Of a stretch of DNA of 64,000 bases, positions 44,186 through 55,257 are shown one piece after another. The stretch's first letter is position 1. Every line of letters starts with the position of its first letter. Source of the stretch: Talinum fruticosum (lineage: Eukaryota > Streptophyta > Magnoliopsida > Caryophyllales > Talinaceae); the NCBI GenBank assembly GCA_021018815.1, contig JAITYX010000003.1, positions 3,830,501 through 3,894,500 of the forward strand. Direction: 5' to 3'. A program made the position numbers and the translations under genes. The notes beneath the pieces are model-generated. The model ran no database searches. It saw only the letters and a program-made list of their open reading frames with translations, and was not told where the DNA came from.

Positions 44186-44696
44186 ATGAAATAGCCAAAT
44201 ATTTTCGTCACATTCAACTTGACTATTTATCTATAAACTTAAACTTTAACAAAAAGTTTGTAATATTATTCATGATAACTATCTTAAATGGATATGATAA
44301 CTTTTAAAATTAATTATTTGTTGGAATTTGTTTATGAAATTTTTAAGACATAAAATTAAATTAATGTATCCAATGGTATTAATTATTAAAATCCTTACAC
44401 ATCTATACAAATAAATCCAATATACTCGAAATAACCGATGGGAGTATGAGTATAGGAATAGGGAAAATAGGGTGTGTGTATAATTATATCGGCCATGTAC
44501 ATATCACATGACCATCCCTAATAGACACATTTACATACATAAATATTCACCAACAAAAATTTTCATTAACAATAGAAAAATAAATTCACAATAAATTTCG
44601 ATATGAAAAATAATATATAGTTATAAAGAGGTGTAAGAAGGTGTAAGGAGATGTAGAAAGGTATAAGGAGTCTGTAAGAAGTTGTAAGGCGAAATC
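44186..44696. other. AT-rich DNA ending in a GTAAG repeat cluster
   Basis: No gene. At 44625-44690 a cluster of GTGTAAGAAG/GGTATAAGGAG/CTGTAAGAAG units closely matches the subterminal array of the foldback element at 43338-43445, so a fragment of a second copy is likely. Confidence 0.55.
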
Positions 44697-44953
44697 CGAC
44701 ATTCATAATATTATTGAGATAACTTTTAGGCTTTTAGAAAACAACACCAATATAATCTATTTAATTATGAACTTTGATCATTCCAAAGTCAACAAATATA
44801 AGTTCTGAAAATATTAAAAGAAGTTAATGGGTTCTAGCCTACTTTCTACCATCATTTACATACGTCTCCTCATTCAATTATAGGGTCCGAGGAGCAAATC
44901 TATTGAAATGAAATTTAGAGTACGAGGTTTTAATCGATCCACAAATATGAAAC

Positions 44954-44996
<43 letters not shown>

Positions 44997-45313
44997 AGTG
45001 AGCGGGTTTCTATGAGTGCTAGGGAAGAAAGACCGAAGAGAGAGGGAGTTTAAGTGAGGTTGGGAAAGGGGCACTTGAGGCTTAAGGGTCATGTGAGGCA
45101 GGCAAAGGATGGAGAGAATTTGGGATCGGTTTGGGCCAACGGTAAATGGACAACTCAATTCTTCAATTTTTAGCTTTTGTTATTATTTTTTAGATTTTTC
45201 AACTCTTCCTATGAAAATAAAATATATTAAATTAAAATTCCTAACTTAATAACTATTACGAACACAATAAGATGTAAAAAAGTGTTAAAAATATCATATT
45301 TTGGGATTCAACA
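44697..45313 (-). repeat. Partial antisense 3' LTR
   Basis: The edge GATTCAACA at 45305-45313 is the complement of TGTTGAATC. The next 100 bases match the start of the gag-only LTR (TTTTAATTTRAT, GGAAG..GA). Further in it diverges and holds a CT-rich block and an (AG)n run. The far end, which would make about 1.3 kb, is not seen; the GTAAG repeat cluster replaces it. Confidence 0.65.
44960..44992. repeat. (GA)n microsatellite
   Basis: A perfect GA run of about 33 bases within the partial LTR. Confidence 0.92.
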
Positions 45314-46519
45314 AATACCCCTACACCTATATTTTGCTCGTCCTCGAATAAAATAAAAACTAGAAAAAGAAAACAAGAAAATCCTCACTCACTTTCGTAG
45401 GAATCATGGTTGCATTTAGTGTACGCAACAAGCCCTTTAAACTCTTTGGTAGCTCAAGTGGATGAGTAAGTTCTTGTGAGAGTTTATAACGAGATATACC
45501 CACAAAATCTAGGGAAGAAAAGAAAGATAGATGGAAAAGGAAAGAAACTAAAAAGATTTTTTAATAAAAAATAAAAACAATTGGTAGAACATATATATAT
45601 CCTAATCAATCATATCACCCTTGGAACTCGAGTGCATGATGTGAAAGTGTACCATTCATCCATACTTCCTCTTTATTCCATTAAAAATGGTGAATCGACT
45701 TAGTGTGTGATGTGTAAAGGTACCATTGTTCCCTTACATTAGGCTTACACAACCGACTAAATCCACTTGCCTAGTACTTTATTTTCACTTTATTTGAGAA
45801 GCAAGCCTTGCCTAATAGCAACTATTACCTCAAAGGGAACACCCAATAGCGTATGCCTCAAAGAGTTCTTGTCATTCTCAACTTTAATCTTTTTTTTTTT
45901 TTGCTATTTGTCTTTGTTTTTTGTATTTTTATTTTTCTTCTTCTTTTTCTCAATGAAAAATAGAACAACATGAAGTTTATTTTTATACAAAAGACAAGTG
46001 GGTGAATTAATCAATAACAACTTCAAACATAAGAGTAGATGACTTTCATAAAAGTAGGTACAAACTTTACAAATTTTCATCATATGGTAAGGTTAAAAAG
46101 AAATTAATGTTAGAACCGATATACTAAGGGGTGAGTGTCATCATCTATATTTCCCTTTTTATAACCTAATAGCTAAGTCAGAGGGTTCAAAAATCAATTA
46201 GAATATATATAATATCTCCAAAAATAAAAGAAAATCTTTTTGGATTTTTGATCAATTTTTCTTAAGGTATAAAAAGAAAGGTTTTCCCACCCCACACCTA
46301 AACTTGATAATATTCTCATTGAAAGTAGGAAGAACCTTAAAAGAAAACAAAATGAAAAAGAAACTAAATATTTACAAAATGAAAAGAAGACTAAAAACAA
46401 ATAACGAAAATGATATGAATCAATTATAAAAGAAAAAAATAAAAATAAAGCATAAAATATGTAGAAAAAGAAAGTAAAATAGAAAAGAAGGAAAAGAAAT
46501 TTCCATCAAACCAAGTCGA
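45314..46519 (-). other. 3' noncoding region with PPT and internal PPT-like tract
   Basis: On the minus strand, TGTAGGGGTATT (45314-45325) is the polypurine tract next to the LTR. Further upstream, 46325-46285 holds CAATG...ATTATCAAG followed by TTTAGGTGTGGGG, the same hairpin/G-rich arrangement as at 29142-29182. T-rich runs are at 45889-45901 and near 45940. Short ORFs here (45767-45973, 46194-46400) have no features. Confidence 0.7.
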
Positions 46520-47500
46520 GTGCTTGGATGCACCCTAACTATCGCCTCAACATATTACTTGCTCATATGCTGGCTCGTGGAGTATCGGACACTCCAAATC
46601 TTTTGTGCTTGGTAGTTCCAAAAGCTATTTCGACTACACCATAGGGAAAACGTGAGTAACAACAAACGGACCCGTCCAATAGGACTTTAGTTTCCCTAGA
46701 AAAATATGGAGCCTAGAGTCATATAAGAGCACTTTTACGCCCGGAACAAACTCTTTCCTAAGAATGTGTTTGTCATGATACAAATTGGTTTTCTCCTTAG
46801 CGGATCTAGCAGTCTCATATGGCTCAGTCGTAATCTTTTCTAACTTAGTTGTAATTTCCTTTCCTCACCGGCCCCAGTCAAGTCATGATTAAGCCTGTTG
46901 ATGGCCCACTAAGCTTTATATTCAATCTCACAGGAACATGACATGACTTACCATAGACAACCCTATAAGGTGACATACCTAAAGGGGTCTTAAAAGTCGT
47001 TCTATACGCATATAAGACATCTACAAGTTTGTCAGCCCAATCCTTTCGATTTTTATCCACAGTCTTTTCAAGAATTCACATAATTTGCCTATTGGACATC
47101 TCTATGTAAGCACTGGTTTAGGGATGATAAGATGTGGCAAGTCTATGGATAATAGAGTACCGTCTCAATAAGGCATCAAAAGACCTATTAGTAAAATGGG
47201 TACCCTGGTCACTAATGATAGCTTGGGGCATGCTAAATCTAGTAAACATGTTCTCCCTAAGGAATTTCACAACCACTTTAGCCTTAGTGGTCCTAGCAAG
47301 GATGGCCTTGACCCGATTAGAAACATAGTCTACTGCCAACAAAATATACTCGATCCCAAAAAACATGAAAATGGTCCCATAAAATATATACCTCAAACAT
47401 CAAAAACCTCAACCAAAATGATGGGGTTAAATGGCATTATATCTCTCTTGGTAATCCTACCTAACTATTGACACTCAGGACAAGACTTACAATATGCATG
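46520..47500 (-). pseudogene. Gypsy integrase, broken
   Basis: On the minus strand, a C-x-x-C pair (KSCPECQ) near 47490 ends the zinc domain. The core at 47396-47118 has LLAVDYVSNRVKA, AIISDQGTHFTNRSFD (second Asp) and, after a stop, an IEMSNRQ block with the Glu retained. 47060-46878 reads [21 protein letters not shown] and [15 protein letters not shown]. The C-terminal region continues in shifted frames (YHDKHILRKE...KVLLYD near 46790-46720). The first catalytic Asp lies in the degraded part near 47380. Typical Athila-type layout. Confidence 0.83.
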
Positions 47501-48050
47501 ATAATCCTTAAATAATGTACGCTAATAAAACCCACACTCGAAGGACTTTGGTCTGTTATTTTGTTTCTACTAAAGTGCCCCCACATGCTAGGTCATGATA
47601 GAAAGGAAGGACACTCCTCACCTCATGATCTAGTATACACCTTCTAAACACTTAGTTAGAGCAATATTTAAACAAATAAGGATCATCGAAGACAGAAACA
47701 AATTCTCAAGGTAAAAGAATCGATTCCGGTCATCTTTAGTCTAATCCTTAGGTACCCTCCTAGACACTAAATAATTTACAATATCAGCATACCATGGGTC
47801 AAAGTGATGGACTCCAAGTAATTGCTCATCGGGAAATCACTCGGAAATATCAAACTTTCTATTATAGACAATTCGAGACAGGTGATCAACAACATGGTTC
47901 TCGGATCCCTTCATGTCTTTAGTATCACAATTAAACTCTTGCAAGAGTAGAATCCATCTCACAAGTGCATCGTTCTTTGAAAGAGGGTGTTTTTAGAGCA
48001 TAATGATTAGTGAATACATCAAATGTGATCCAATTAAATAAGATCTAAGT
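47501..48050 (-). pseudogene. Gypsy RNase H, downstream half
   Basis: Minus-strand frames near 47990-47870 give [14 protein letters not shown] and [12 protein letters not shown] segments, the end of gypsy RNase H and the tether before integrase. The region 47520-47860 is the decayed linker. The domain is cut at 48050 by the copia element; its other half is at 58892 onward. Confidence 0.78.
48046..48050. repeat. Copia-1 target site duplication, left copy
   Basis: TAAGT before the LTR start; the right copy is TAAGC at 58887-58891, one base different. Confidence 0.8.
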
Positions 48051-49563
48051 TGAAGACTCGGATTCTACATTTATATCATTCCGAGTACTATCAAGGAATT
48101 AGGTACAAACTTCATCCCTTCTAAGTTTTGATTACAAGTCATTCCGAGTATTATAGAAATTTTTCGAGTGTTATAGAAAGTTTTACGAGTATTACGAAAA
48201 CTAATGCATATGTTTTCATTTGATTCCGATCGACTCGGAAAGCACACTTTTGTTCATCAATTTACTCCGATGGTTCCGAGTCACTCGGACATCACTCAGA
48301 TTTATCGCATGATCAAACATTCACTCTAACTCTTTCCAACTAAGTTCTAACTTCATATTCTAAGGTAAAGTGAATTACGAGTGTTAATTCAACTTTCTAA
48401 GTCAACATGTTTTGAGTGAAATATATTTGTCTAGATCAAGTACTCATAGTCCGATATTCTCTTCTCTAACTTGATCTTTCTCTAAACTGACTAAGATGAA
48501 ATTTGAGTATAATGAATATTATACTCGGATAATTCCACTCTTCTAGGACTCGGATAATTATGCACTTATTGATCTTAATTAAATTATTATCTCGTGCCTA
48601 ATCTTGGACTAAAGTATTTTATACTTTGAGAACCAAAATTGGCTTACTTTTGTAAGTTATCCTACTTTTTGAATTACAAAAGTAACCGGCTTCAAGTCGT
48701 CAATCGCCAACAAACAAGGATTTTTCTACTTCGACCAAGGTCCGGACAACGTGTCGAGGCTGTCTGTTTCCAAAGCTGGAAATTGTCAATGCTAAGCTTA
48801 ACAGATGGTTTCCACCCTACTTTTCAAACACCATCGGTGGATTGTGACATCCTAAGGAGTCAAGAGCCGTTGCACAACGTTCACATCTCAACGGATCTTT
48901 TCGAGCGACTCGAAGAATTGTTACACCGTCACGAGAGGACTTCTAATCAAAAGATAGTCACAACGGCTAATCTGGTTGGTCACCTATAAATAGAAGCCAC
49001 TTCACAAGACTTGAAGATTGCTAAACCCATTGCTGAAATTATATCTCTTAGTATAATACTCATTCAATCTTTATCTTACAACTCTAAGTCTCGTACTTAA
49101 CACTTTTTCTTAGTTGTAAAGTCTTGTAATCGAGTCACAAACTCTTTTTACTCTCTAAGTAAGGTCCCTTGACTGAGCTGTAAGGGTTAACTCTGTTCGA
49201 TTGTCCCTAACTGTAAAGGTTACCTCGATTAGGAAGTACTTGGATCGGATAAGGGAACTTCGAGTCTAGTAAAACTTTGTAAGGAATTGTCTAAGGGAGC
49301 AATTCTTGTTGAGTCGATTACTTGTATTTTGTGGATTCAAAATAGTGGGTTTGACTTGGTGCTTGGATTAGCACTGGCCGCGGTTTTACGCCCGGGACGG
49401 TTTCCACGTAATTTCGAGTTGTTAGTTTTCCGAGTCCAATCTAGACTCGGATTGTCTTGATTATTCAATTTAAACTTTAACCCCTCCATTGTTGTTAAAA
49501 TTTCCTCATCACCCTATTCAACCCCCTCTAAGTTGACCAAGACTCTTCAAGAGCAAACCTTCA
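48051..49563 (+). repeat. Copia-1 5' LTR
   Basis: Starts TGAAGACTCGGATTC and ends CAAACCTTCA, with TGAAG/CTTCA inverted termini. It aligns with 57392-58886 throughout, with small indels. The ORF at 48639-48989 is LTR sequence repeated at 58097-58294 and is not a gene. Confidence 0.93.
48985..48992 (+). promoter_or_regulatory. LTR TATA box
   Basis: TATAAATA in the context CACCTATAAATAGAAGCC, conserved at 58333-58340 in the 3' LTR and, as the complement, at 60870-60877 in copia-2. Transcription would start within about 40 bases downstream. Confidence 0.7.
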
Positions 49564-49565
49564 AT

Positions 49566-49577
49566 TGGTATCGAGCC
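49566..49577 (+). other. Copia-1 primer binding site, tRNA-Met
   Basis: TGGTATCGAGCC, two bases after the LTR, close to the usual TGGTATCAGAGC complement of initiator tRNA-Met with one base lost. Confidence 0.8.
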
Positions 49578-49635
49578 TAGCCTTTCGGAAAGGATCTAAT
49601 AATCCAAAGGTTTAAAGATAAAATAGGTTAGAACA

Positions 49636-51400
49636 ATGGAGAGTTCTATGAAAGAAGATCTTACAGACAAACCACCAAAGTTTAAAGGATCAAATTTCGT
49701 ACACTCAAAGAAGCTCATGGAATGTTTTCTACTTGGATCACGATGAAGATGTATGTAACATCATATAAGAAGGTAATTACATTTTAATGAGGATGGAGGA
49801 AACAAGATTCGTGCCTAAAGCAAAGCTCGAGTACACAACTAAAGAGGCGGAAAAGTTCGGGAAGAACTTTAAAGTAATGAACATTCCGATGTGCGCCATC
49901 GGCTTAGAAGAATAAAACAGAATGTCAACATGTGACACAATAAAGGAAGTGTGGGACACTCTTGTCAACACATATGAAGGCACCAGCCAAATTAGACAAG
50001 CAAAGATAAGCCAATATCTTCACAAATATGAGTTGTTCAAAATGGAGCCGGAAGAAAACATCACTCGGATGTTCATCCGTTTCACCGAGATAACTAACAA
50101 TCTCAAATCTCTGGGTAAAAAGATTTCCCATGAAGAAATGTTCGGAAAGATTCTAAGAAGTCTACCCAAGAGAAGATGGGGTCCCAAGGTGACGGCCATT
50201 GAGAAAGCCCAGAACCTCTCTCTATTAAAGCCACACGAACTCATTGGGAAGCTACTCACCCATGAGATCCATCTCGGAGGAAGAGGATGCCAAGATTAGC
50301 ACTAAAAGAATATCGCGCTGAAGGCCTCGGATAGTCAAGAAGAAAATCCGAGTTCATCGGACTCGGAAGAAGATCCTATGGCACTTATCGCTTGAGGCTT
50401 CAAAAGATGTTGAAGCACAAGAGATGGGATAAAAGGCCAAGAGATGAGTTCTACAAGAAAGATAAGAACGATAGAAAAGGTAAACACTCTTCCCCTTCAA
50501 AGTTATCTTTAACTAAGAACTCGGCTATTTTGAATATGGCAGCAAAGATCACATAGTCAAATACTGACCAAGGAGAAAGAGGGACAGAAAGAAGAAGAAG
50601 GCTATGATGGCCACATGGAGTGATGAAGACTCATCCGAAGAAGATGAGGACTCGGAAGACTCAAAGTGTCCGATGGCTCTATCGGACTAAGAAGTTGAAT
50701 ATGAGTCGGACTCGACCACTCGGACAATGAGGAAACGAATCATCGGGAGGTAATTGAATATTTCATCAAGTTTTCCAAAGTCGATTTAGCTAAATATATT
50801 TAAACTTTGGAAGAAAAGTTCAATTCGACTCTTCCGAATTTAAAGAACAACTTGAGTCCATCACTTCGAGAGAATCTTTTTGAAAAATGAATTAGAAAAG
50901 CTGAGACTTACTCTAAGAGAGCTCAAGACTAGTATTCAAGCTAATGAGACTGAGTCCGAGACACTCGAAGAGAAAATGAGCATCCGAAACAAAAACTCAA
51001 TGAGTCTCAAGAACTTGTTTTAAAGTTTACTTAAGCTCGAAAAACCTTGACATGCTCTTAGGATCTCAATGTGTCTCCTTCAGAAAAGAAGGACTTGATT
51101 TTAACAAAGAGAAGGAATCTAATTCCTACTCGGATCTTTTCAAAAGGATTCCGGAACTGTAAAGTTCAGGAAAGCTGAGCACGGTCCTATTCATAAGAAT
51201 GAAAGGAGGATTGAGCCCGGACCAACTTTCAGGAGAAAACCTTCTCCACCGGTTTATAAAAGGAAAGATTTTCAAAAGAAAGAGACACGGACTCGGTTTT
51301 CAAAAAGGAAGACTCGAGAATCGGACTCGACCCAAAGTTATTCAAATTTGGGTTTCTAAGAGTCTTCTTCCTCAAAAAGGACCACAATAAAATGAGTTAC
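49636..51400 (+). pseudogene. gag: Copia-1 gag, broken
   Basis: Starts at ATG 49636 (MESSMKEDLTDKPPKFKG), a start common in copia gag. A long clean segment 49922-50299 has IKEVWDTLVNTYEGTSQI and LHKYELFKMEPEENIT, ILRSLPKRRW and HELIGKLLTHE, characteristic of the copia gag (UBN2-type) domain. The zinc knuckle near 50520-50570 has lost cysteines (YFEYGSKDHIVKY followed by a stop). An acidic stretch near 50620-50700 and a coiled-coil-like Glu/Leu-rich section (50750-51010) follow. Frameshifts occur near 49720, 50300, 50390 and later. Confidence 0.85.
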
Positions 51401-52850
51401 TTGGGTTTGTTAGAGGAAGTGAGAAGGGTTAGTTTGCTTTTGACTTGCAGGTAGCTCGAAAAGAACAAAAGGGCATTGGTACCTGGATAGTGGATGCTCA
51501 CGCCACATGTCGGGAGATTCAAGACTCTTTTATGAGTTAGAAGATTACAAGGGAGGCAAAGTCACTTTTGGAGATGATAGCAAGGGCAAGATAATTGGGA
51601 TAGGCAAGATTGGAAAAGGAAACAATCTGGTCAGCCCAGTCTACCTTGTCAAGGGATTAAAGTACAATCTGCTTAGCATCTCTCAATTGTGTGATAAAGG
51701 TCAAGAGGTAAGATTTACTCAGCCCAATTGCTATATTTCTGATGAAACTACCAAGGAGACTAAGCTCTCGGGTAAGAGATCGGGTAATACCTACACTATT
51801 CCTCTCTCGACCCAAGTCGAATTTATCTTGCTTAAAAGCATCTCTACATAATGATTCATGGACATGGCATCGTAGACTAGGTCATGTTAGCATGCACACC
51901 ATTAAGAAGCTTGCATCTCATGGTTTAGTCGAGGCTTGCCTAACTGTGCATTTAAGAAAGATAAAATCGTGAAGCATGCATAAAAGGGAAACAAGTCAGA
52001 TCATCTTTCAAATCTCTTAAAACTGTTTCCACATCCAAAGTGCTTGAAATGTTGCATATGGATTTATATGGTGAAATCCTGTCAAGAGTCTCGGAGGTAA
52101 ATCATATGTACTTGTGATTGTTGATGACTACTCACGATTTACTCGGGTGTGTTTGTTTAAGCATAAAAATGAAGCCTTCAAAGAGTTCAACAAGCTCTGT
52201 AGGAAAATCCAAGTTGAGTTTCAAACTCGGATCAAAAGAATTCGAACCGACCATGGAAGGGAGTTCAATTACTCAAAATTTACAGAGTTTTGTGATAAGA
52301 ATGGTATCTCCCACAACTTCTTAGCACCAAGAACTCGTCAACAGAATGGAGTAGTGGAGAGAAAGAACCGAACTCTTGAAGAAATAGGAAGGACAATGAT
52401 GATTGAACATGATCTACCTTACTATTTATTGGCTGAGGCGATCAATACAGACAAACTACACTCCGAATAGATGCCTCATCGGACCCATCTTGAAGAAAAC
52501 TCCATACGAGCTCTACAAAGGGAAGAAACCCAACATTTCATACTTCAAACCCTTTGGATGTAAGTGTTATGTTCACAAAAACGGTAAGGATCACCTGACC
52601 AAGTTTGATGCTAGGTCAGATGAAGGTATCTTTCTTGGTTATTCATCTCATAGTAAAGCATATCGTATTTTCAATAAAAGAACCAACAAAGTGGAAGAAA
52701 GTATCCACATTATTTTTGATGAGATTGTTCAGGGAAAACCAAGTGAGTCAACATTCTCGGATTTGAAGCTTAGTCGAGATAATGATCTTGTTGAAGATGA
52801 GCCCAGACAGAGTCAAGGAAAAGTCACTTAGAATGAGGTAACTTAGAACA
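51401..52850 (+). pseudogene. Copia-1 protease and integrase, broken
   Basis: The protease active site is intact as YLDSGCSRHMSGDSRLF near 51480-51530, continuing with VTFGDDSKGKIIGIGKIG and LLSISQLCDKG. The GAG-pre-integrase block WTWHRRLGHVSMHTIKKLAS lies at about 51860-51920; the following zinc region has one expected cysteine missing. The integrase core (52114-52470) keeps VDDYSRFTRV (first Asp), IRTDHGREFNYSKF (second Asp) and QQNGVVERKNRTLEE (Glu). The 52403-52831 frame has KPNISYFKPFGCKCYVH and SDEGIFLGYSSHSKAYR, the end of the integrase region. Frameshifts near 51840, 51970 and 52450. Confidence 0.9.
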
Positions 52851-53960
52851 CCTTGACTCAGAATGAATCGACTCAAGGGCCATCTCGGAATGCTAAAGGT
52901 CAACCAGATGAGCAAGCTCAATCGGATCGGACCACCGAAGATCAACCAATTCAACCTACAAACCTGGTGAACAAGAGAACAGGTAAAGCATTCAAATATG
53001 CTTCGAGCCACCCACTCGAGTGGGGTAAGAACTCGTTCCTCTCTACAAAATCTATGTGCATTCACTGCATTCATATCATTAACTCGAACCCAGAAATGCA
53101 CTAGAAGCCCTTAAAGAACCTGAATGGGTAGAGGCCATGCAAGAGGAGCTTAATCAATTCGAAAGAAACCAAGTTCGGACTCGACCAAACGACCTTCGAC
53201 CACCCAGTTATAGGAACCAAATAGGTTTTCAAGAACAAAATGGATGAAGGTGGGTTGGTAGTCAAAAATAAGGCTAGACTTGTGGCTTAAGGTTACAATC
53301 AAGAAGAAGGAATTTATTGTGGGGAAACCTTTGCACCAGTAGCTAGAATTGAGGCTATTAGAATCCTTTTGGCATTTGCATCAAGCATGAATATCAAGTT
53401 GTATCAAATGGATGTTAAATGTGCTTTTCTTAATGGTTTCATTCAAGAGGAAGTCTATATTGAGCAACCCCTGGATTTGAAAACTCAGAATTTCCAAATC
53501 ATGTTTTCAAGTTGCAAAAAGCTCTTTATGGTCTTAAACAAGCTCCCGGAGGTTGGTATGAAAGACTAAGCAATTTCTTGGTTGAAAATGATTTTAGAAG
53601 AGGTTAGATTGACAAGACTATTTTTATAAAAACTAAGGGGAAAGACTTTCTTATTGCTCGGATCTATGTTGATGATATAATATTTGGAGCTACTAATGAA
53701 ATTCTTTGTCGAGATTTTTCCGAGTTGATGAGACAGGAATTCCAAATGAGTATGATGGGAGAACTCAACTTCTTCCTTGGTCTACAAATCAAGCAAGACA
53801 AGGATGAAATCTATGTCCATCAATCAAAGTATACCAAGGAGTTTCTAAAGAAATACAAGCTTCAAGATGCAAAAGATGTAGCAACCCCGATGAGTACCGA
53901 GTATAAAGCTGGACTCGGATGAAAAAGGTAAAGTAGTAGATCGAAACTCTATCGAGGTAT
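52851..53960 (+). pseudogene. pol: Copia-1 reverse transcriptase, broken
   Basis: After a linker (52853-53100), RT begins near 53150. KNKARLVA is followed by a TAA at about 53288 where relatives have Gln (CAA), consistent with C-to-T decay. Then GETFAPVARIEAIRILLAFA, QMDVKCAFLNGFIQEEVYI (first catalytic Asp region) and, after a frameshift near 53510, ARIYVDDIIFGATNE with the Y-V-D-D box intact (about 53665). FFLGLQIKQDKDEIYVHQSK and the KYKLQDAKDVATPMS block close the domain. Confidence 0.92.
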
Positions 53961-54608
53961 GATATGATCTCTATTGTATCTTAATTTTAGTAGACCGGAC
54001 ACAATGTTTAGTGCATGTCTCGTGTGTAAGATTTCAAGCTAATTCAAAAGAATCACATCTCATTGCGGTGAAGAGAATCTTTATATATCTTGTAGGGACT
54101 CGGAATCTAGGTCTATGGTACTCAAGAGACTCGGAACCGACTCTCACTGGATACTCGGATGTTGACTATGCTAGATACAAGGTTGATAGAAAGAGCACCT
54201 CAGGAGGCTGCCAATTTCTTGGTCAATCCCTCATATATTGGCACTTAAAGAAGTAGAACTCAGTAGCTCTATCAACTACTGAAGCTGAGTAGATTGCAGG
54301 TGGAGCATGCTGTGCCCAGATTCTATGGATCAAGAAACACTTGAGAGTTCTTGGACTTTCATTCAAATCAATTCCAATCAAGTGTGACAATCAAAGTGCA
54401 ATCAACATCACTAAGAATCCAGTTCGAGCAATCAAAGACAAAGCATATTCAGGTTAGGTATCATTTTCTAAGAGATCATTATGAGAAAGGTGATATTGAG
54501 CTTGAATTCATTCCTACCAAACTTCAACTAGCTGATATCTTTACTAAGCCACTTAGTGAGGATCAGTTTTGCTTTATTAGGAATGAATTTGGAATGATAA
54601 ATGCATGA
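53961..54608 (+). pseudogene. Copia-1 RNase H, broken
   Basis: 54011-54256 has VKRIFIYLVGTRNLGLWYS, TGYSDVDYARYKVDRKSTSG (first catalytic Asp) and SLIYWHLKK, then a stop. VALSTTEAE follows, then a TAG where relatives have Tyr, then GGACCAQILWIK. After a frameshift near 54430 the C-terminus is clean: VRYHFLRDHYEKGDIELEF, LQLADIFTKPLSEDQF, ending at the TGA at 54606. This C-terminal signature is the usual end of copia pol. Confidence 0.92.
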
Positions 54609-55257
54609 TTTTGTGCTTTTCTAAGTGAATTTACTTTGCATGATTATGTGTTAAATGTTTTTTACGTGCTTTAATAACAATTAGTTCAGTTAACCCAGTG
54701 ATATTGAGCTATGAGTTATTACTTGTTTGCTTGTTTCAAAGTGACTTAGAAACTTTACTTGAGTCGGACTCGGTTTTGAGAAAAATGGACATCAAACTTC
54801 GAAATCATCTCTAGATTAGTGGAGAATTTCGAAATATCTTTTAAAATTTATTTTTTCTCTCTATCTCTCTCGCGTATCGATCGGAGAAATAGCTGTTAGA
54901 AGACAAACACTATAATTCTAACCGTTAGAGAACGGAACAGATCACACTTGTCCGAGGCGACCGTTGGAGAGTTAGGTCGGAACGAATACTAAAGGACAAT
55001 TCTTTCTCTATAAATAGCGTCCATTTTCCTTCATTTCGTTACTTTACTCTGTACTCACTCACTCTCTCGCATACTACCTCTCAAGAAAGTTCGGTGTTTT
55101 CGAAGAGAAAACCTTCTCCCTCAAGCAAAGCAAGAAAAATCTCAAGTAAGCACCGAAAGCTCTTAGCTCTCTCTCTACTCTCTTTTTTTTCTCTCTCGTG
55201 GTGCTATCTTCTCTATCTCTCAAAGTTCATCTCCTCTCTTCTTGAAACTCCTCAACT
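54609..55257 (+). other. Copia-1 spacer upstream of the env-like ORF
   Basis: About 650 bases between pol and the 3' ORF. The first half is AT-rich. Near 54860 and again at 55020-55250 it turns CT-rich, like a plant 5' leader. It holds the TATA box at 55009. Confidence 0.6.
55009..55016 (+). promoter_or_regulatory. Internal TATA box ahead of the env-like ORF
   Basis: TATAAATA in TTTCTCTATAAATAGCG, followed by a CT-rich leader and the ORF start at 55258. Copia-2 has the same TATA context at 63961-63968 (complement) ahead of its own env-like ORF. The match to the LTR TATA context is limited to CTATAAATAG, so it is not simply a copy of the LTR promoter. Confidence 0.5.

Noticed and set aside
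48639..48989. 116-residue ORF, similar ORF at 58097-58294
   Set aside because: Part of the copia-1 LTR U3 region, upstream of its TATA box.
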